49,587 bases of DNA from NCBI GenBank assembly GCA_021804655.1, contig JAJZHE010000004.1, positions 1 to 49,587 of the forward strand, read 5' to 3'. Below, piece by piece: positions 24,631 to 33,398 of this stretch. Position numbers and translations under genes: made by a program. The notes below the pieces were generated by a model, which did not search any database, was not told where the DNA came from, and saw nothing but the letters and a program-made list of their open reading frames with translations. Numbering within the stretch: the first letter of the stretch is position 1; each line of letters begins with the position of its first letter. This DNA comes from Acidobacteriota bacterium (GTDB taxonomy: Bacteria > Acidobacteriota > Terriglobia > Terriglobales > Acidobacteriaceae).

Positions 24631-25623
24631 TCACTGGCCGGGAAAGGGATTAGCGGTGCGCAGCTCGGCGACGATGGTCTGCGCGGCGATGCGGGCTTCG
24701 TCGGCACGGTCGGGCGGAAAGCTGATGGCTCCCACGCGGGCATGGCCGCCGCCGCCGTAGCGCTCGCAGACTTTGGCGAGATTGACCATCTGTTCTCCGG
24801 TGGCCGTTGTCCAGGGATTGGAGCCGACCGCAACCTTGGTGCGGAAGCTGGATCGGGACAATCCGATAGAGTAGGTGGCTTGTGGAAAAAGATAGTACGG
24901 GATGAACTTGTTGAAGCCTTCCATCGGATGATCGGTGATGTCGAAGAAGAGCGTTCCATCGCGATATTCAGCGCGCTCGCGGATGAGGGCGATGGCGCGC
25001 TCATGCTGCGCCAGCAAAGGCGGCAACAGATCGGCGACAAAGGGCTGTGCGATGACCTCGGCAAGAGGCATGGCGGTGAGCAGCGGAATGAGATGCGGCA
25101 GAAAGGATGGATCCTGCGTAGCCTCAATGATGAGCGTGAGGCGCATGGCGGGAGCGGGCATCTCAACGGCGGACTCCGGCGATTCATAGCGCGCGCCATC
25201 GACGATGTCGGCCCAGTGGATGAGTTCGGCGAAGGGAGCGGTGTCGAAGCCGAAGCGCGTGGCAGCGATGTGCGCCAGAAAACTGGTGCAGGAGATGTAC
25301 GCGGGATCGTAAAAACGGCGGCGCGAGCAGGCTGCATCCTGCTGGCAGGCGGCGAAGTGCTGCTGATCGGCGGCGGTGAGGAAGGCCGAGAGGTGATGAT
25401 CGAACCACCAGGTGATGCGTGGCGACGAAGAGTACTTGAAATCGACGATGGCGTTTTCCTCGCCGGTGAAAGCGGCTTCGTCGAAGAGCGCGCCGGCACG
25501 ATGAACCAGGCCACAAAACTCGTAGGCGGCTGCCGGATCGATGCAGGAACGATGAAAACGCGTGAAAAGCGAGGCGGAACAGGCGCCATCGAAACATTTG
25601 TCGTGATAGAAAACGCGAACCAA
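24631..25623 (-). CDS. DHH-family phosphoesterase
   Basis: 330 residues from a TTG start with GGAGG eight bases upstream. The N-terminal motif HDKCFDGACSA (7-17), the DHH motif in WWFDHHLSAF (about 72-81) and the DHHA1-like C-terminal GGGGHARVGA (about 290-300) place it in the DHH superfamily (nanoRNase, pAp phosphatase, RecJ relatives). The exact substrate, short oligonucleotide or cyclic dinucleotide product, cannot be fixed. It follows fliJ on the same strand with a 99-bp gap and precedes the GH130 gene. Confidence 0.85.
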   Translation of the reverse strand: MVRVFYHDKCFDGACSASLFTRFHRSCIDPAAAYEFCGLVHRAGALFDEAAFTGEENAIVDFKYSSSPRITWWFDHHLSAFLTAADQQHFAACQQDAACSRRRFYDPAYISCTSFLAHIAATRFGFDTAPFAELIHWADIVDGARYESPESAVEMPAPAMRLTLIIEATQDPSFLPHLIPLLTAMPLAEVIAQPFVADLLPPLLAQHERAIALIRERAEYRDGTLFFDITDHPMEGFNKFIPYYLFPQATYSIGLSRSSFRTKVAVGSNPWTTATGEQMVNLAKVCERYGGGGHARVGAISFPPDRADEARIAAQTIVAELRTANPFPGQ

Positions 25624-25722
25624 CGACCCAACCTCCGGGGATTGAAGCAGGATGCAGGACAGCGAAGCGCCCAGCAGGCGCGCGTGCCCAAATGACTAGC
25701 ATCGACGCGAAGCAGCGGGATG

Positions 25723-26229
25723 TCAAGCGCGACGTCTGCTGGAAGCTTTGGGCGCAGCGGCTGCATCGGGGGATGCGCCCGAGTCGTCTGCGGATGTGTC
25801 GGCAGTGCGGCGCTTGCGCCCGAACCAGTCGTCAAGCATCTGCTGAGCGCGGCGGTCCGTCTCCTGACGCACGCGCAGCTCAGCCTCGGTGAGCAACGTC
25901 TCCACCTGGCGGCGAGCGGTACGGCGGGCCTGATACTCCTCGCGTTGGACGGCAAGCTGCTCGTCAAGCTGCTGGAGCTGGGGACGCAGAAACTCGGCTT
26001 GACGCGTGGCCACCTGCATGCGGATCAGGCCAGTCTGGCGGTCACGAGGGTCATCGTGTTCGACGCCGTGGACCAGGTCCGCACGGCCATCGAGACACTC
26101 CTGGTGAGCGGCCAGCAACTCGGCGGCAGCCTGTTCGCGGCTGCGTGCGGCTGCCTCCAGCACCAAGCGGCTTTGGTCCTCTTCGAGTTCACGAATGCGG
26201 GTGAGGCGACGGAGGGTTTTGACGGACAT
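25723..26229 (-). CDS. fliJ: Flagellar export chaperone FliJ-like protein
   Basis: 168 residues from ATG 26229 (CGGAG eight bases upstream). Nearly all helical coiled coil: SVKTLRRLTRIRELEEDQSRLVLEAA at the start, then long heptad stretches to about 140, with a basic, disordered tail ending SSRRRA. Length and layout match FliJ, the stalk of the flagellar export ATPase. Sequence conservation in this family is low, so the call rests on its place directly behind fliI. A 137-bp gap with a tandem repeat separates it from fliI. Confidence 0.75.
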   Translation of the reverse strand: MSVKTLRRLTRIRELEEDQSRLVLEAAARSREQAAAELLAAHQECLDGRADLVHGVEHDDPRDRQTGLIRMQVATRQAEFLRPQLQQLDEQLAVQREEYQARRTARRQVETLLTEAELRVRQETDRRAQQMLDDWFGRKRRTADTSADDSGASPDAAAAPKASSRRRA

Positions 26230-26316
26230 GAGCGAAACTCCGGACGGCGAAGGACAGGTTGCAGGTTGAGTGCGCGAGTTGAATCGGCAGATTGAGCGTG
26301 CACAATTTTCGTGCCT

Positions 26317-26353
26317 GGTTTGCGAGCCGGGTTTGCGAGCAAGGCTTGCGAGC
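26317..26353. repeat. Three 11-bp tandem repeats between fliI and fliJ
   Basis: GGTTTGCGAGC occurs at 26317 and 26330 and GGCTTGCGAGC at 26343, an exact 13-bp period. They lie in the only long gap in the fliG-fliJ part of the operon. Could be a binding site or slipped duplication. Confidence 0.7.
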
Positions 26354-26366
26354 TGAACATGCGCCA

Positions 26367-27686
26367 TCAGATCGACTCGGCCAAAGCCAGAAGACGATCC
26401 ACACAGCCCTGAAAGTCAAGCCGCTCGGCGGCGCCCTGCATGAAAAACTCGCGCAGCAGAGGGCGCGCTTCGAGCGCGCGGTCGAGGTCTTCATCGGAAC
26501 CAGGGCGATACGCCCCGATGCGGACCAGATCCTCGGAGCGCGCATAGGCCGCCAGCAGGCGGCGCAGCTCGGCAGCGGCTTCGCGATGCTCCGGCGAGGC
26601 GACAGCGGTCATCAGCCGACTGACGGAATCGAGAATCTGAATGGGCGGATACCAGCCCTCCGAGGCCAGCGCGCGGGAGAGCACGACATGGCCGTCCAGC
26701 AGCGAGCGAACCGCATCGACGAGAGGATCCTGCTGATCGTCGCCCTCCATCAGCACCGTGTAGAAAGCCGTGATGGAGCCGTTGCGGAAGCTGCCGGCGC
26801 GCTCGACCAGGCGCGCCAGGCGCGTGAAGACCGAAGGGGTGTAGCCTTTGGCCGTCGCTGGCTCACCGGCTGCAAGACCGATCTCGCGGGCAGCCATGGC
26901 GAAACGCGTGAGTGAATCGAGCACCAGCAGAACATGATGGCCCTCGGCGGCAAAGGACTCGGCAATCGCCGTGGCTCCCAGCGCGGCGCGCATGCGCATC
27001 AACGGGCTTTGGTCGGAGGTGGAAACCATGACAACCGAGCGGCGGCGACCCTCCTCGCCCAGCGCATCCTCCAGAAACTCACCCACCTCGCGGCCACGTT
27101 CGCCGACCAGCCCGACGACGGTGATATCCGCCTCAGTGTTGCGCGTCATCATGCCGATCAGGGTGCTTTTGCCGACACCGGAGCCGCCGAAGATGCCCAC
27201 ACGCTGCCCGCGACCAACCGTGAGTAGACCGTCGATGGCGCGGATTCCAGTGCCCAGCGGACGGCGGATGGGAAGCCGGTCCAGTGGCGTACAGACCGGA
27301 CCGTCGAGCGGAACCGAATGCGCGGTGCGCGGTGCGCGTCCGCCGTCAATGGGATGGCCCAGCGCGTCCAGCACACGGCCCATCAGCGCCGGGCCGGTCT
27401 CGACCTCCGGCGTCACCCCCAGCGCCTCGACCGCATCGCCATACTGGATGCCCTCCGGCGCATTGACCGGCATGGAGAGCACCGTCTGGCCGCGAAAGCC
27501 GATGACCTCGGCCAGGTGACGGCCGCCCTGCCGGTCCACGATGGCGCACAACTGGCCGACCGAGCAGATGGGGCCGGCTGATTCGATGGTCTGGCCGATG
27601 GCCTGCAACACCTGGCCGCGCCACCGCCAGGGCTGGATGCGCCGCAGGCGATGCTGATAGCCGCTGAGCTGCCCGGGAGGGGTCAT
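26367..27686 (-). CDS. fliI: Flagellar export ATPase
   Basis: 439 residues, normal FliI length. Walker A GGSGVGKST (about 168-176), VGLVGERGREVGEFLED, Walker B VLLVLDSLTRFA (about 252-263) and the late HREAAAELRRLLAAY segment are all typical. It energises unfolding and entry of export substrates at the flagellar base, with FliH as stator and FliJ as stalk. The ATG overlaps the fliH stop (ATGA), so the two are probably translationally coupled. Confidence 0.95.
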   Translation of the reverse strand: MTPPGQLSGYQHRLRRIQPWRWRGQVLQAIGQTIESAGPICSVGQLCAIVDRQGGRHLAEVIGFRGQTVLSMPVNAPEGIQYGDAVEALGVTPEVETGPALMGRVLDALGHPIDGGRAPRTAHSVPLDGPVCTPLDRLPIRRPLGTGIRAIDGLLTVGRGQRVGIFGGSGVGKSTLIGMMTRNTEADITVVGLVGERGREVGEFLEDALGEEGRRRSVVMVSTSDQSPLMRMRAALGATAIAESFAAEGHHVLLVLDSLTRFAMAAREIGLAAGEPATAKGYTPSVFTRLARLVERAGSFRNGSITAFYTVLMEGDDQQDPLVDAVRSLLDGHVVLSRALASEGWYPPIQILDSVSRLMTAVASPEHREAAAELRRLLAAYARSEDLVRIGAYRPGSDEDLDRALEARPLLREFFMQGAAERLDFQGCVDRLLALAESI

Positions 27687-28792
27687 CGCGGTGCTCCAGT
27701 GGCTTCGGCAGCCGGAAGTGGGTCATGCGGCGCAGACTGAACTGGCACAGACGGCGCTGGCATCGGCTGAAAATCCACGGAGGCTGGAGTTTGTGTTGCT
27801 GGCCGACGTGGAAGGCGATCAAAAAAGCCACGCTCGATCTCACGCAACTGCTCGTGCAGGCTGAGATCGGCTCCGCCAAATCCGTTTTCACCCAGACCGG
27901 TTTCGATACGGCACTCGCCCAGTTCCATACGCGCATCGCCAACAACCTCCGGGCGCTGACGCAGGCCTGGAGTCAGACGAAGCGACTCTTCCCAAAGTGC
28001 ACGGTCGGCCTCTGGAACGATGATCTGGACCTTCGCCGACTCTCCAAGCTGGTTCAGCGCGACACGCACCGCTCCAGAAAGCAGCAGCGGATCCATCTGC
28101 GCCTCACGGCGCAGGATGCGCGCGGCAATGGCCAGTGCCAGACGCACGGCTTCCTGCTCCAGCTCATGGAGGCAATGCTCGCGTTCCGCGGCAAAGTCGT
28201 CAAGTACAGCCAGAACCTGCTGTCGCGCACCCTCGATCGCCGATTGCTGAGCCTCTCGATCGGCAGCCTGCGCCTGCGACCTGCCTTCTTCCCTGCCTTC
28301 TTCCCTGCCCTGCTGCAAACCAGCCAGCCAACCGTCCTGCCAGCGATGACTGACGACTTCTTCGGCCTCGCCTTCCGGTTTCTGATCTTCGATGCCGTCC
28401 GGCTGCGGCATCAGAGATCGTGAGGCCGCCGCTTGTGTTGTTTCGGTCTGATTTGTCTGCGGAGACATGACCGACAAAAATCCGGGGAAGACCGTGGCTA
28501 AATGTTGACTGGTGGCGGACTCTTCATCGGCGATGGAGATGGGGGCGACGGGAAAGGCGGAAGCGGCGTTGGAATCCTTCGCCGGGACGGTGGGATAGAC
28601 AAGTGCGGAGAAGTCGCTGCCGTCGCTCGATTCCGAGGAGAGAGCGTCCAGAGACGCACCTGCATCGAACGAACCAGCATCCGACGGACCAGCATGATCG
28701 GCTTTGCGGTCGCCCGTTCGGGCACGAGTCGGATGGCGCTTTGCGTTGTGAGAAGAACTTCGAAACGAACTGCGAAGACCAGACATGCGCAT
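27683..28792 (-). CDS. fliH: Flagellar assembly protein FliH with long disordered N-terminus
   Basis: 369 residues; a second ATG at 28786 is better placed behind GGGAG. About the first 160 residues are Ser/Ala/Asp/Thr-rich and probably unstructured. Then come a GREEGREEGRSQAQ stretch typical of the FliH glycine-repeat helix, a coiled segment, and the C-terminal FliH domain (LALAIAARILRREAQMDP, later GECRIETGLG). FliH holds FliI to the export gate and C-ring. The N-terminal extension makes it longer than the usual ~230-260 residues. Confidence 0.85.
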   Translation of the reverse strand: MRMSGLRSSFRSSSHNAKRHPTRARTGDRKADHAGPSDAGSFDAGASLDALSSESSDGSDFSALVYPTVPAKDSNAASAFPVAPISIADEESATSQHLATVFPGFLSVMSPQTNQTETTQAAASRSLMPQPDGIEDQKPEGEAEEVVSHRWQDGWLAGLQQGREEGREEGRSQAQAADREAQQSAIEGARQQVLAVLDDFAAEREHCLHELEQEAVRLALAIAARILRREAQMDPLLLSGAVRVALNQLGESAKVQIIVPEADRALWEESLRLTPGLRQRPEVVGDARMELGECRIETGLGENGFGGADLSLHEQLREIERGFFDRLPRRPATQTPASVDFQPMPAPSVPVQSAPHDPLPAAEATGAPR

Positions 28793-28799
28793 CTCTCCC

Positions 28800-29849
28800 T
28801 CAGACCATCATCTCGTCGCCGGATTCCATCTTCAGGATGACCTTGCCTTCTGCCTCCAGGCGGCGGGCAAGGTTCAAAATCTCCTGCTGCGCGGCGGCAA
28901 CCTCGCGCGAACGCACCGGACCGAGCACCTCCATATCTTCCTTGAGCATCTCGACGGCGCGTGAACTCATCGCTTTGAACATCTGCGCGCGCAGCTCCTC
29001 GTTAGCGCCGCGCAACGCCAGTGCAAGCTGCTTTTTGTCCACGCCGGAGACGATCTCGCGAATACTGGTGGGCGGCACGGTGACCAGATCCTCAAACGTG
29101 AACATCAGGTTGCGGATGCCCAGCGCAAGCTCCGGATTGCTTTCTTCAAGCACCTCCAGAATGCGCTTGGCCTCCTCGGCATTCTGGCGGTTGAGAAGGT
29201 CGGCCACCGCCTTGAAGCCGGAGTAACTCTTCCGCTTGTTGTCGCCGACATTCTCCAGGCGACGATGAAGAATCTGCGCAACCTTCTGCGCCATCTCGGG
29301 CGAGAACTGCCGCATCTCCGCCAGACGGCGCACCGAGACTACCTTGCGCTCTTCACTCAGATTGTCCAGCACCATCGAGGCGCGACGCGGGTCAAGATGA
29401 GCCAGCACCAGCGCAATCGTCTGCGGATGTTCAGCCTCCAGCAACTTGCCCAGTTGCAGCGGATCTGTCTTCTGCAGCTTGGCCAGATTGCCCTGGCTCT
29501 CCTCCTGCGCACGTCGCACCAGTTCCATCAGATCCTCGGCGCGCTGCTTGCCAAATGCGTCCTGCAGCAGACGCGAGGCGTAATCAAGACCGCCGTGCAT
29601 CATCACCTGCTGGGTCTCCAGCATCTCCCAGAACTCCCGAACAATCTCGGCAGAAAGCTCGGGCGGAATGGCACGCAGATCGGCCAGCTCTTCCGTAATG
29701 CGCTGCACGTCGGACTCCGGCAGTGTGCGCAGAATCTCACGAGCCAGGTCCTCGCCAAGCGCAACCATGAGAATTGCCGCTTTGCGCGCTCCGCTGATCG
29801 ACGCCGCCATTCTGCGTTGTGCCGTATTCTCTGTCGCCTGCTCCGCCAC
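28800..29849 (-). CDS. fliG: Flagellar motor switch protein FliG
   Basis: 349 residues from GTG 29849, with TGAGG upstream. All three FliG domains are there: N-terminal FliF-binding part (KAAILMVALGEDLAREILR), the EHPQTIALVLAHLDPRRASMVL segment (about 138-159), and the C-terminal torque domain with charged helix and GPVRSREVAAAQQEI (about 307-321). It couples stator ion flow to rotation. The first 115 bp upstream of the gene hold no recognised element besides AT-rich sequence. Confidence 0.96.
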   Translation of the reverse strand: MAEQATENTAQRRMAASISGARKAAILMVALGEDLAREILRTLPESDVQRITEELADLRAIPPELSAEIVREFWEMLETQQVMMHGGLDYASRLLQDAFGKQRAEDLMELVRRAQEESQGNLAKLQKTDPLQLGKLLEAEHPQTIALVLAHLDPRRASMVLDNLSEERKVVSVRRLAEMRQFSPEMAQKVAQILHRRLENVGDNKRKSYSGFKAVADLLNRQNAEEAKRILEVLEESNPELALGIRNLMFTFEDLVTVPPTSIREIVSGVDKKQLALALRGANEELRAQMFKAMSSRAVEMLKEDMEVLGPVRSREVAAAQQEILNLARRLEAEGKVILKMESGDEMMV

Positions 29850-29965
29850 GTTGCCTCACCCGATCTGAAAAAATTCTGCCTGAATCAAATCTTTGCCTGA
29901 AAAAACTCCCGTCTGAGAAATACGCCGACTTTTGTACTCACGCCTTTCTCAGGCCCTTGCAGCGC

Positions 29966-31645
29966 TCATTCGGAGTGAATCCAGCTTTGCAACAGCCGCG
30001 AACTTTGAGCCGGATTCTGCTTGAGTTGCTCGGCAACCTGATCGAAGACCTTCTGTGAACGCAACCGCTCCAGATCCGCTTCGGTCGGGACTCCGGGCGA
30101 CAGCACTGGATCCGCGACTCCGGCCAGCGCTGCCTGCTGCGCGGTGGTTTTTTCTGTTGTCTTTGGCTTCTGAAGCGCAGGACGAATCCCGAGCAGGATC
30201 AGCAAGGCCAGACCCACCAGCAGCGTGCCGTACTTGAGCAGCAATGGCGACTGCTCGGCGAGGCGCAGCATGCGCTCCGGCGTGGAGATCGCTGGTACGC
30301 TCTGATTATCCTCAAAGGGCAGGTTCTCGACCGTAACCAGATCGCCGCGCGTTCCGTCGAAACCCACAGCAGCCTGTGCCAAAGCGGTCAGGTTCTGCAT
30401 CTCGGCGGCATTGAGATGCTGCCAGACGGCAGGCGATTTGCCGCTGGCTGGATGCACCAGGCGGTCGTTGACAAGAATCGCCGCCGTCACCCGGCGCAGA
30501 TGGCCAGGCTGCTCCAGCGTGTGCAAGACCTTGTGCGAAGCCGCATAGGTGCCGCTCTCCGTCTTCGCCGTCTGCGGCGGTGTCTCTTGCGGAGGATAGA
30601 CAGGCTTGGCCTGGGAGTTGGGAGCATTCGAGGCCGTTCCGGGAACCCCGGCCGCTACCGGCTGCGAACCGGCACTCTGCTCGGTGCGCTGCATGGAGAG
30701 CGCAACGGTCTGGTTGGGATCGTAGGTGTCGTCGGTCTCTTCAGTCGTCTTCGGGTTGTAATCGACGGTCACCGAGGCGCGCACGTTGCCGGCGCCGACG
30801 ACCGGCTCCAGAGTGTCCATCAGCTTGGCCTCCAGCGCCTCTTCGGTGCCCAGACGCATCTGCTCGCCAGTCTTCGGACCCAACGGCAGATGACCGCTGG
30901 CATCGACCAGCACCACCTGAGCGGGCGCGAGACCATCGACGGCCGAGGCGACAAGATTGCGGATCGAGTCGTCCTCGCCGTCGGCCAGATGACCGTGGCG
31001 CAGCGTGAGAACGACCGAAGCCTTGGCCGGACGGTCCTGGTCGCGGAAGAGCGAATCGTGAGGCAGAACCAGATGGACGCGTGCCGCCTGAACGTCGCTG
31101 AGCGTGGCAATGGTGTGCTCCAGCTCACCCTCCAGTGCACGCTGATAGTTGACCCGCTCGTCGAACTCAGAGCCGACCCAGTTGGGCTTGTCGAAAAGCT
31201 CAAAGCCCATGCGCCCGCTGTGCGGTCCGCCTTTGGAGGCTGTGGCCAGACGAGCCTTGTCGAGATCCGCCGCAGGCACACGGATGGTGGATCCGGTGGC
31301 GGCAAGATCGAAGGGAATCTGCGCCTGAGTGAGCACCTGCGCCATGCTGCGCGCATCGTCCGGGTCCATGCCGGCGTAGAGCACGCGCCAGTCGGTGCGC
31401 GTGGCGAACCAGCCCATCAAAATCAGCACGGCGACCGCCAGCGTAGTCCCGATGAGCAGACGTGTGCGCTGATGCGGCGGCAATTGATCCCAGCGCGCGG
31501 AGGCCTGACTCCAGCCAAATTGAGCACGTGCCAGTACGCTGCCATCAGCGGCAGATTCGCCGGTAGGCGCGGCCCCGGAACCGCCTGGAAGAGGTATGGC
31601 TCCTGCGGCACCTGGACTGCGATCGATCTGTGTTCCTGCGGCCAT
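29966..31645 (-). CDS. fliF: Flagellar MS-ring protein FliF
   Basis: 559 residues. An N-terminal disordered stretch (1-60), a first transmembrane helix (about 64-86), the periplasmic ring-building motifs (YAGMDPDDARSMAQVL; GPHSGRMGFELFDKPNW; YQRALEGELEHTIATLSDVQAARVHLVLP), a second helix (about 470-488) and a C-terminal FliG-binding tail (VAEQLKQNPAQSSRLLQSWI). It forms the base ring of the motor and the housing of the export gate. A 92-bp gap separates it from fliE. Confidence 0.96.
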   Translation of the reverse strand: MAAGTQIDRSPGAAGAIPLPGGSGAAPTGESAADGSVLARAQFGWSQASARWDQLPPHQRTRLLIGTTLAVAVLILMGWFATRTDWRVLYAGMDPDDARSMAQVLTQAQIPFDLAATGSTIRVPAADLDKARLATASKGGPHSGRMGFELFDKPNWVGSEFDERVNYQRALEGELEHTIATLSDVQAARVHLVLPHDSLFRDQDRPAKASVVLTLRHGHLADGEDDSIRNLVASAVDGLAPAQVVLVDASGHLPLGPKTGEQMRLGTEEALEAKLMDTLEPVVGAGNVRASVTVDYNPKTTEETDDTYDPNQTVALSMQRTEQSAGSQPVAAGVPGTASNAPNSQAKPVYPPQETPPQTAKTESGTYAASHKVLHTLEQPGHLRRVTAAILVNDRLVHPASGKSPAVWQHLNAAEMQNLTALAQAAVGFDGTRGDLVTVENLPFEDNQSVPAISTPERMLRLAEQSPLLLKYGTLLVGLALLILLGIRPALQKPKTTEKTTAQQAALAGVADPVLSPGVPTEADLERLRSQKVFDQVAEQLKQNPAQSSRLLQSWIHSE

Positions 31646-31737
31646 CTTCGCCTGCGCATTCTTTCATGGTTGGTTCAGAGTCGTCGGTTGCTGCGATTGC
31701 TGTCTTTCGTTGTCGGCAGCAGTGTGTTGGGACGCCG

Positions 31738-32207
31738 TCAGAACTGCATGCTCATCACCTGCTGATAGGCCGAGAGCGCTTTGTCGCGCACGGCGACCGC
31801 CATATCAAAGCCCATCTCGGCTTTTTCCGTGGCGATCATCGCCTCATGCACATCGACGCCTTTGCCGGAGAGCAGGCCCTCGATCGAAGTCTGTGCGGCG
31901 CGCTCCAACTGGTTGACCTGCGTAACGGACTGGACGAGAAGATCAGAGAACGGAGCAGACGTGGAAGCAATGCCCGACATCGCGATCTCTGACGACACGC
32001 CGGTTGCCGGGGAAATTGCGCCCGCTGACGCCGTAGCGCTGCTGGCAGCCGAGGCCAATGCGTCGCCGAACGTAGTTCCGAATGAGGCTCCATACGAAGT
32101 GACAGATTGCGACGCGCCGGAGGTGAGCGCGCCGCCAAAGGGGCTGAGCGGAGTTGTGCTGCTGAAGACGTCTTGCGCCGACTGCGCGGCGGGGATGAGG
32201 GGAAGCA
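31738..32207 (-). CDS. fliE: Flagellar hook-basal body protein FliE
   Basis: 156 residues from ATG 32207, ten bases after AAGGAG; an in-frame TTG lies three codons earlier but too close to that site. The conserved C-terminal half is clear (FSDLLVQSVTQVNQLERAAQTSIEGLLSGKGVDVHEAMIATEKAEMGFDMAVAVRDKALSAYQQVMSMQF, given here as two blocks: FSDLLVQSV to LLSGKG and DVHEAMIA to the end). The first 80 residues are Ser/Ala/Thr-rich, an extension beyond the usual ~105 residues. FliE joins the MS ring to the rod. Confidence 0.9.
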
Positions 32208-32293
32208 TCGGATTCAATCTCCTTCAACGAGAGACAACGAGAGGTGGACGGCAACTAAATGGCGACGAGGGATGGACGACATGCGACCGTCGA

Positions 32294-32803
32294 TTACTTG
32301 GCCAGCTCGAGCGAAGAGCTGATCATGGATTTCTCCGCCTGCACGGCCGAGACATTGAGACCGTAGGAGCGGGTCGCGCCCATCAGGTCCACCATCTCCG
32401 TAAGCGGGTTGATATCCGGGTAGGAGACGTAGCCCTGCGCGTCCGCATCAGGATGGCCGGGATCGTAGCGCTTGAGCGCCGGAGCGGTGTCCTGGACGAC
32501 GGCCGCGACCTGAACACCGGGCGCAACGAGCGAGGCTCCAGGCAACGGCAGAATCACCGTCGGCGAAGCGGCCGAGGCCTGAAGCGCGGACAACTGCGTT
32601 GCCGGATCGAGCTGCGTATTGAGCGCGCCGGCGAAGCTCTGCTGCGAGCGGGCGGCGAAGACGACATGCTGGCGATGATAGGGCGTGCCGTCGGCGGTGC
32701 GCGTGGTCTCGGCGTTGGCCATGTTGGCGGCCACCACTTCGGCGCGCATGCGCTCGGCCTGCAACGCGGAACCGGAGGTGTCCATCATTCCAAAAAGATT
32801 CAT
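32294..32803 (-). CDS. flgC: Flagellar proximal rod protein FlgC
   Basis: 169 residues. Rod-protein N-terminus MNLFGMMDTSGSALQAERMR with AANMANAETTRTADGTPY, and C-terminus with NPLTEMVDLMGATRSYGLNVSAVQAEKSMISSSLELAK, as in FlgC. A Gln/Ala/Pro-rich middle section (about 55-105) makes it longer than the usual ~135-145. Its ribosome site and first five codons are duplicated just upstream, producing an 11-codon leader ORF whose stop overlaps this ATG. Confidence 0.92.
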   Translation of the reverse strand: MNLFGMMDTSGSALQAERMRAEVVAANMANAETTRTADGTPYHRQHVVFAARSQQSFAGALNTQLDPATQLSALQASAASPTVILPLPGASLVAPGVQVAAVVQDTAPALKRYDPGHPDADAQGYVSYPDINPLTEMVDLMGATRSYGLNVSAVQAEKSMISSSLELAK

Positions 32804-32835
32804 CGCATTCTCCTCGGTATTCCAAAAAGATTCAT
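32800..32835 (-). CDS. Eleven-codon leader ORF coupled to flgC
   Basis: ATG 32835-32833 opens MNLFGIPRRMR and stops at TGA 32802-32800, which overlaps the flgC ATG (ATGA). It has its own GAGGAG site five bases upstream. The leader's first five residues equal those of FlgC because the start region is a tandem duplication: 28-bp units at 32789-32816 and 32821-32848 agree at 26 positions. No product function is claimed. Confidence 0.5.
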   Translation of the reverse strand: MNLFGIPRRMR

Positions 32836-32939
32836 TGGATTCTCCTCGACGTTGCGGTTACACTCCCTGAAGATGCAGGGACGGAAGTCTCCGGGACGGC
32901 GGAACAGCAGCCTGCGCTGCGCGACGGACGGCATCCCGC

Positions 32940-33290
32940 CTACTTGGCATGGATGGCGTTGAAGACGCGCGTATACTCGCGGCGCAGCAGCGCAACGCCG
33001 GTCTTGAAGCGCAACTGCGCCTCGGCCATCTGCATCGACTCACGATCCATCGAGACGTCGTTGCCGTCGGGGCGCACAACCAGTCCGCCCTGCGGACGTA
33101 TCTTTGGCTGGACCGGATCCTGGCCGCCGTCGCTCAACGCCTGCTGCATGGCGGCGTCGAAGTCCATGCCCACGGTGCGGTAGCCGGGCGTGTCGATGTT
33201 GGCCATGTTGGCGGCGGTGATCTGGATCTGACGCGTGCTCAAATCCAGGTAGCGAGCCAGCTCATTGCTGAGCGTAGTTTCCAGTTGCAT
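32940..33290 (-). CDS. flgB: Flagellar proximal rod protein FlgB
   Basis: 116 residues from ATG 33290, preceded by AAGGAG at seven bases; a longer ORF from 33332 would start inside the promoter. Typical features: LARYLDLSTRQIQITAANMANIDTPGYRT in the N-terminal half and MAEAQLRFKTGVALLRREYTR near the end. FlgB forms the first rod segment with FlgC. It opens the operon flgB-flgC-fliE-fliF-fliG-fliH-fliI-fliJ; the 136 bp to flgC hold the duplicated flgC start. Confidence 0.93.
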   Translation of the reverse strand: MQLETTLSNELARYLDLSTRQIQITAANMANIDTPGYRTVGMDFDAAMQQALSDGGQDPVQPKIRPQGGLVVRPDGNDVSMDRESMQMAEAQLRFKTGVALLRREYTRVFNAIHAK

Positions 33291-33315
33291 GGGAACTCTC
33301 CTTGCGTGTGAATCG

Positions 33316-33331
33316 TGCAATTTTGCGGCCA
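33316..33331 (-). promoter_or_regulatory. Sigma-54 (-24/-12) promoter of the flagellar operon
   Basis: On the minus strand TGGCCGCAAAATTGCA keeps the invariant TGG and TTGCA with exact GG-to-GC spacing of the RpoN consensus (TGGCAC-N5-TTGC). Predicted start is about 33305, so the leader is some 15 nt and begins just before the flgB ribosome site. A sigma-54 activator gene is directly upstream. Confidence 0.7.
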
Positions 33332-33398
33332 AACAGCGGGAGAAGACGCAGAGAATTCTAAGAATCCAACAAACGCAGCCAGCTCCCCGGAGTGCCTC

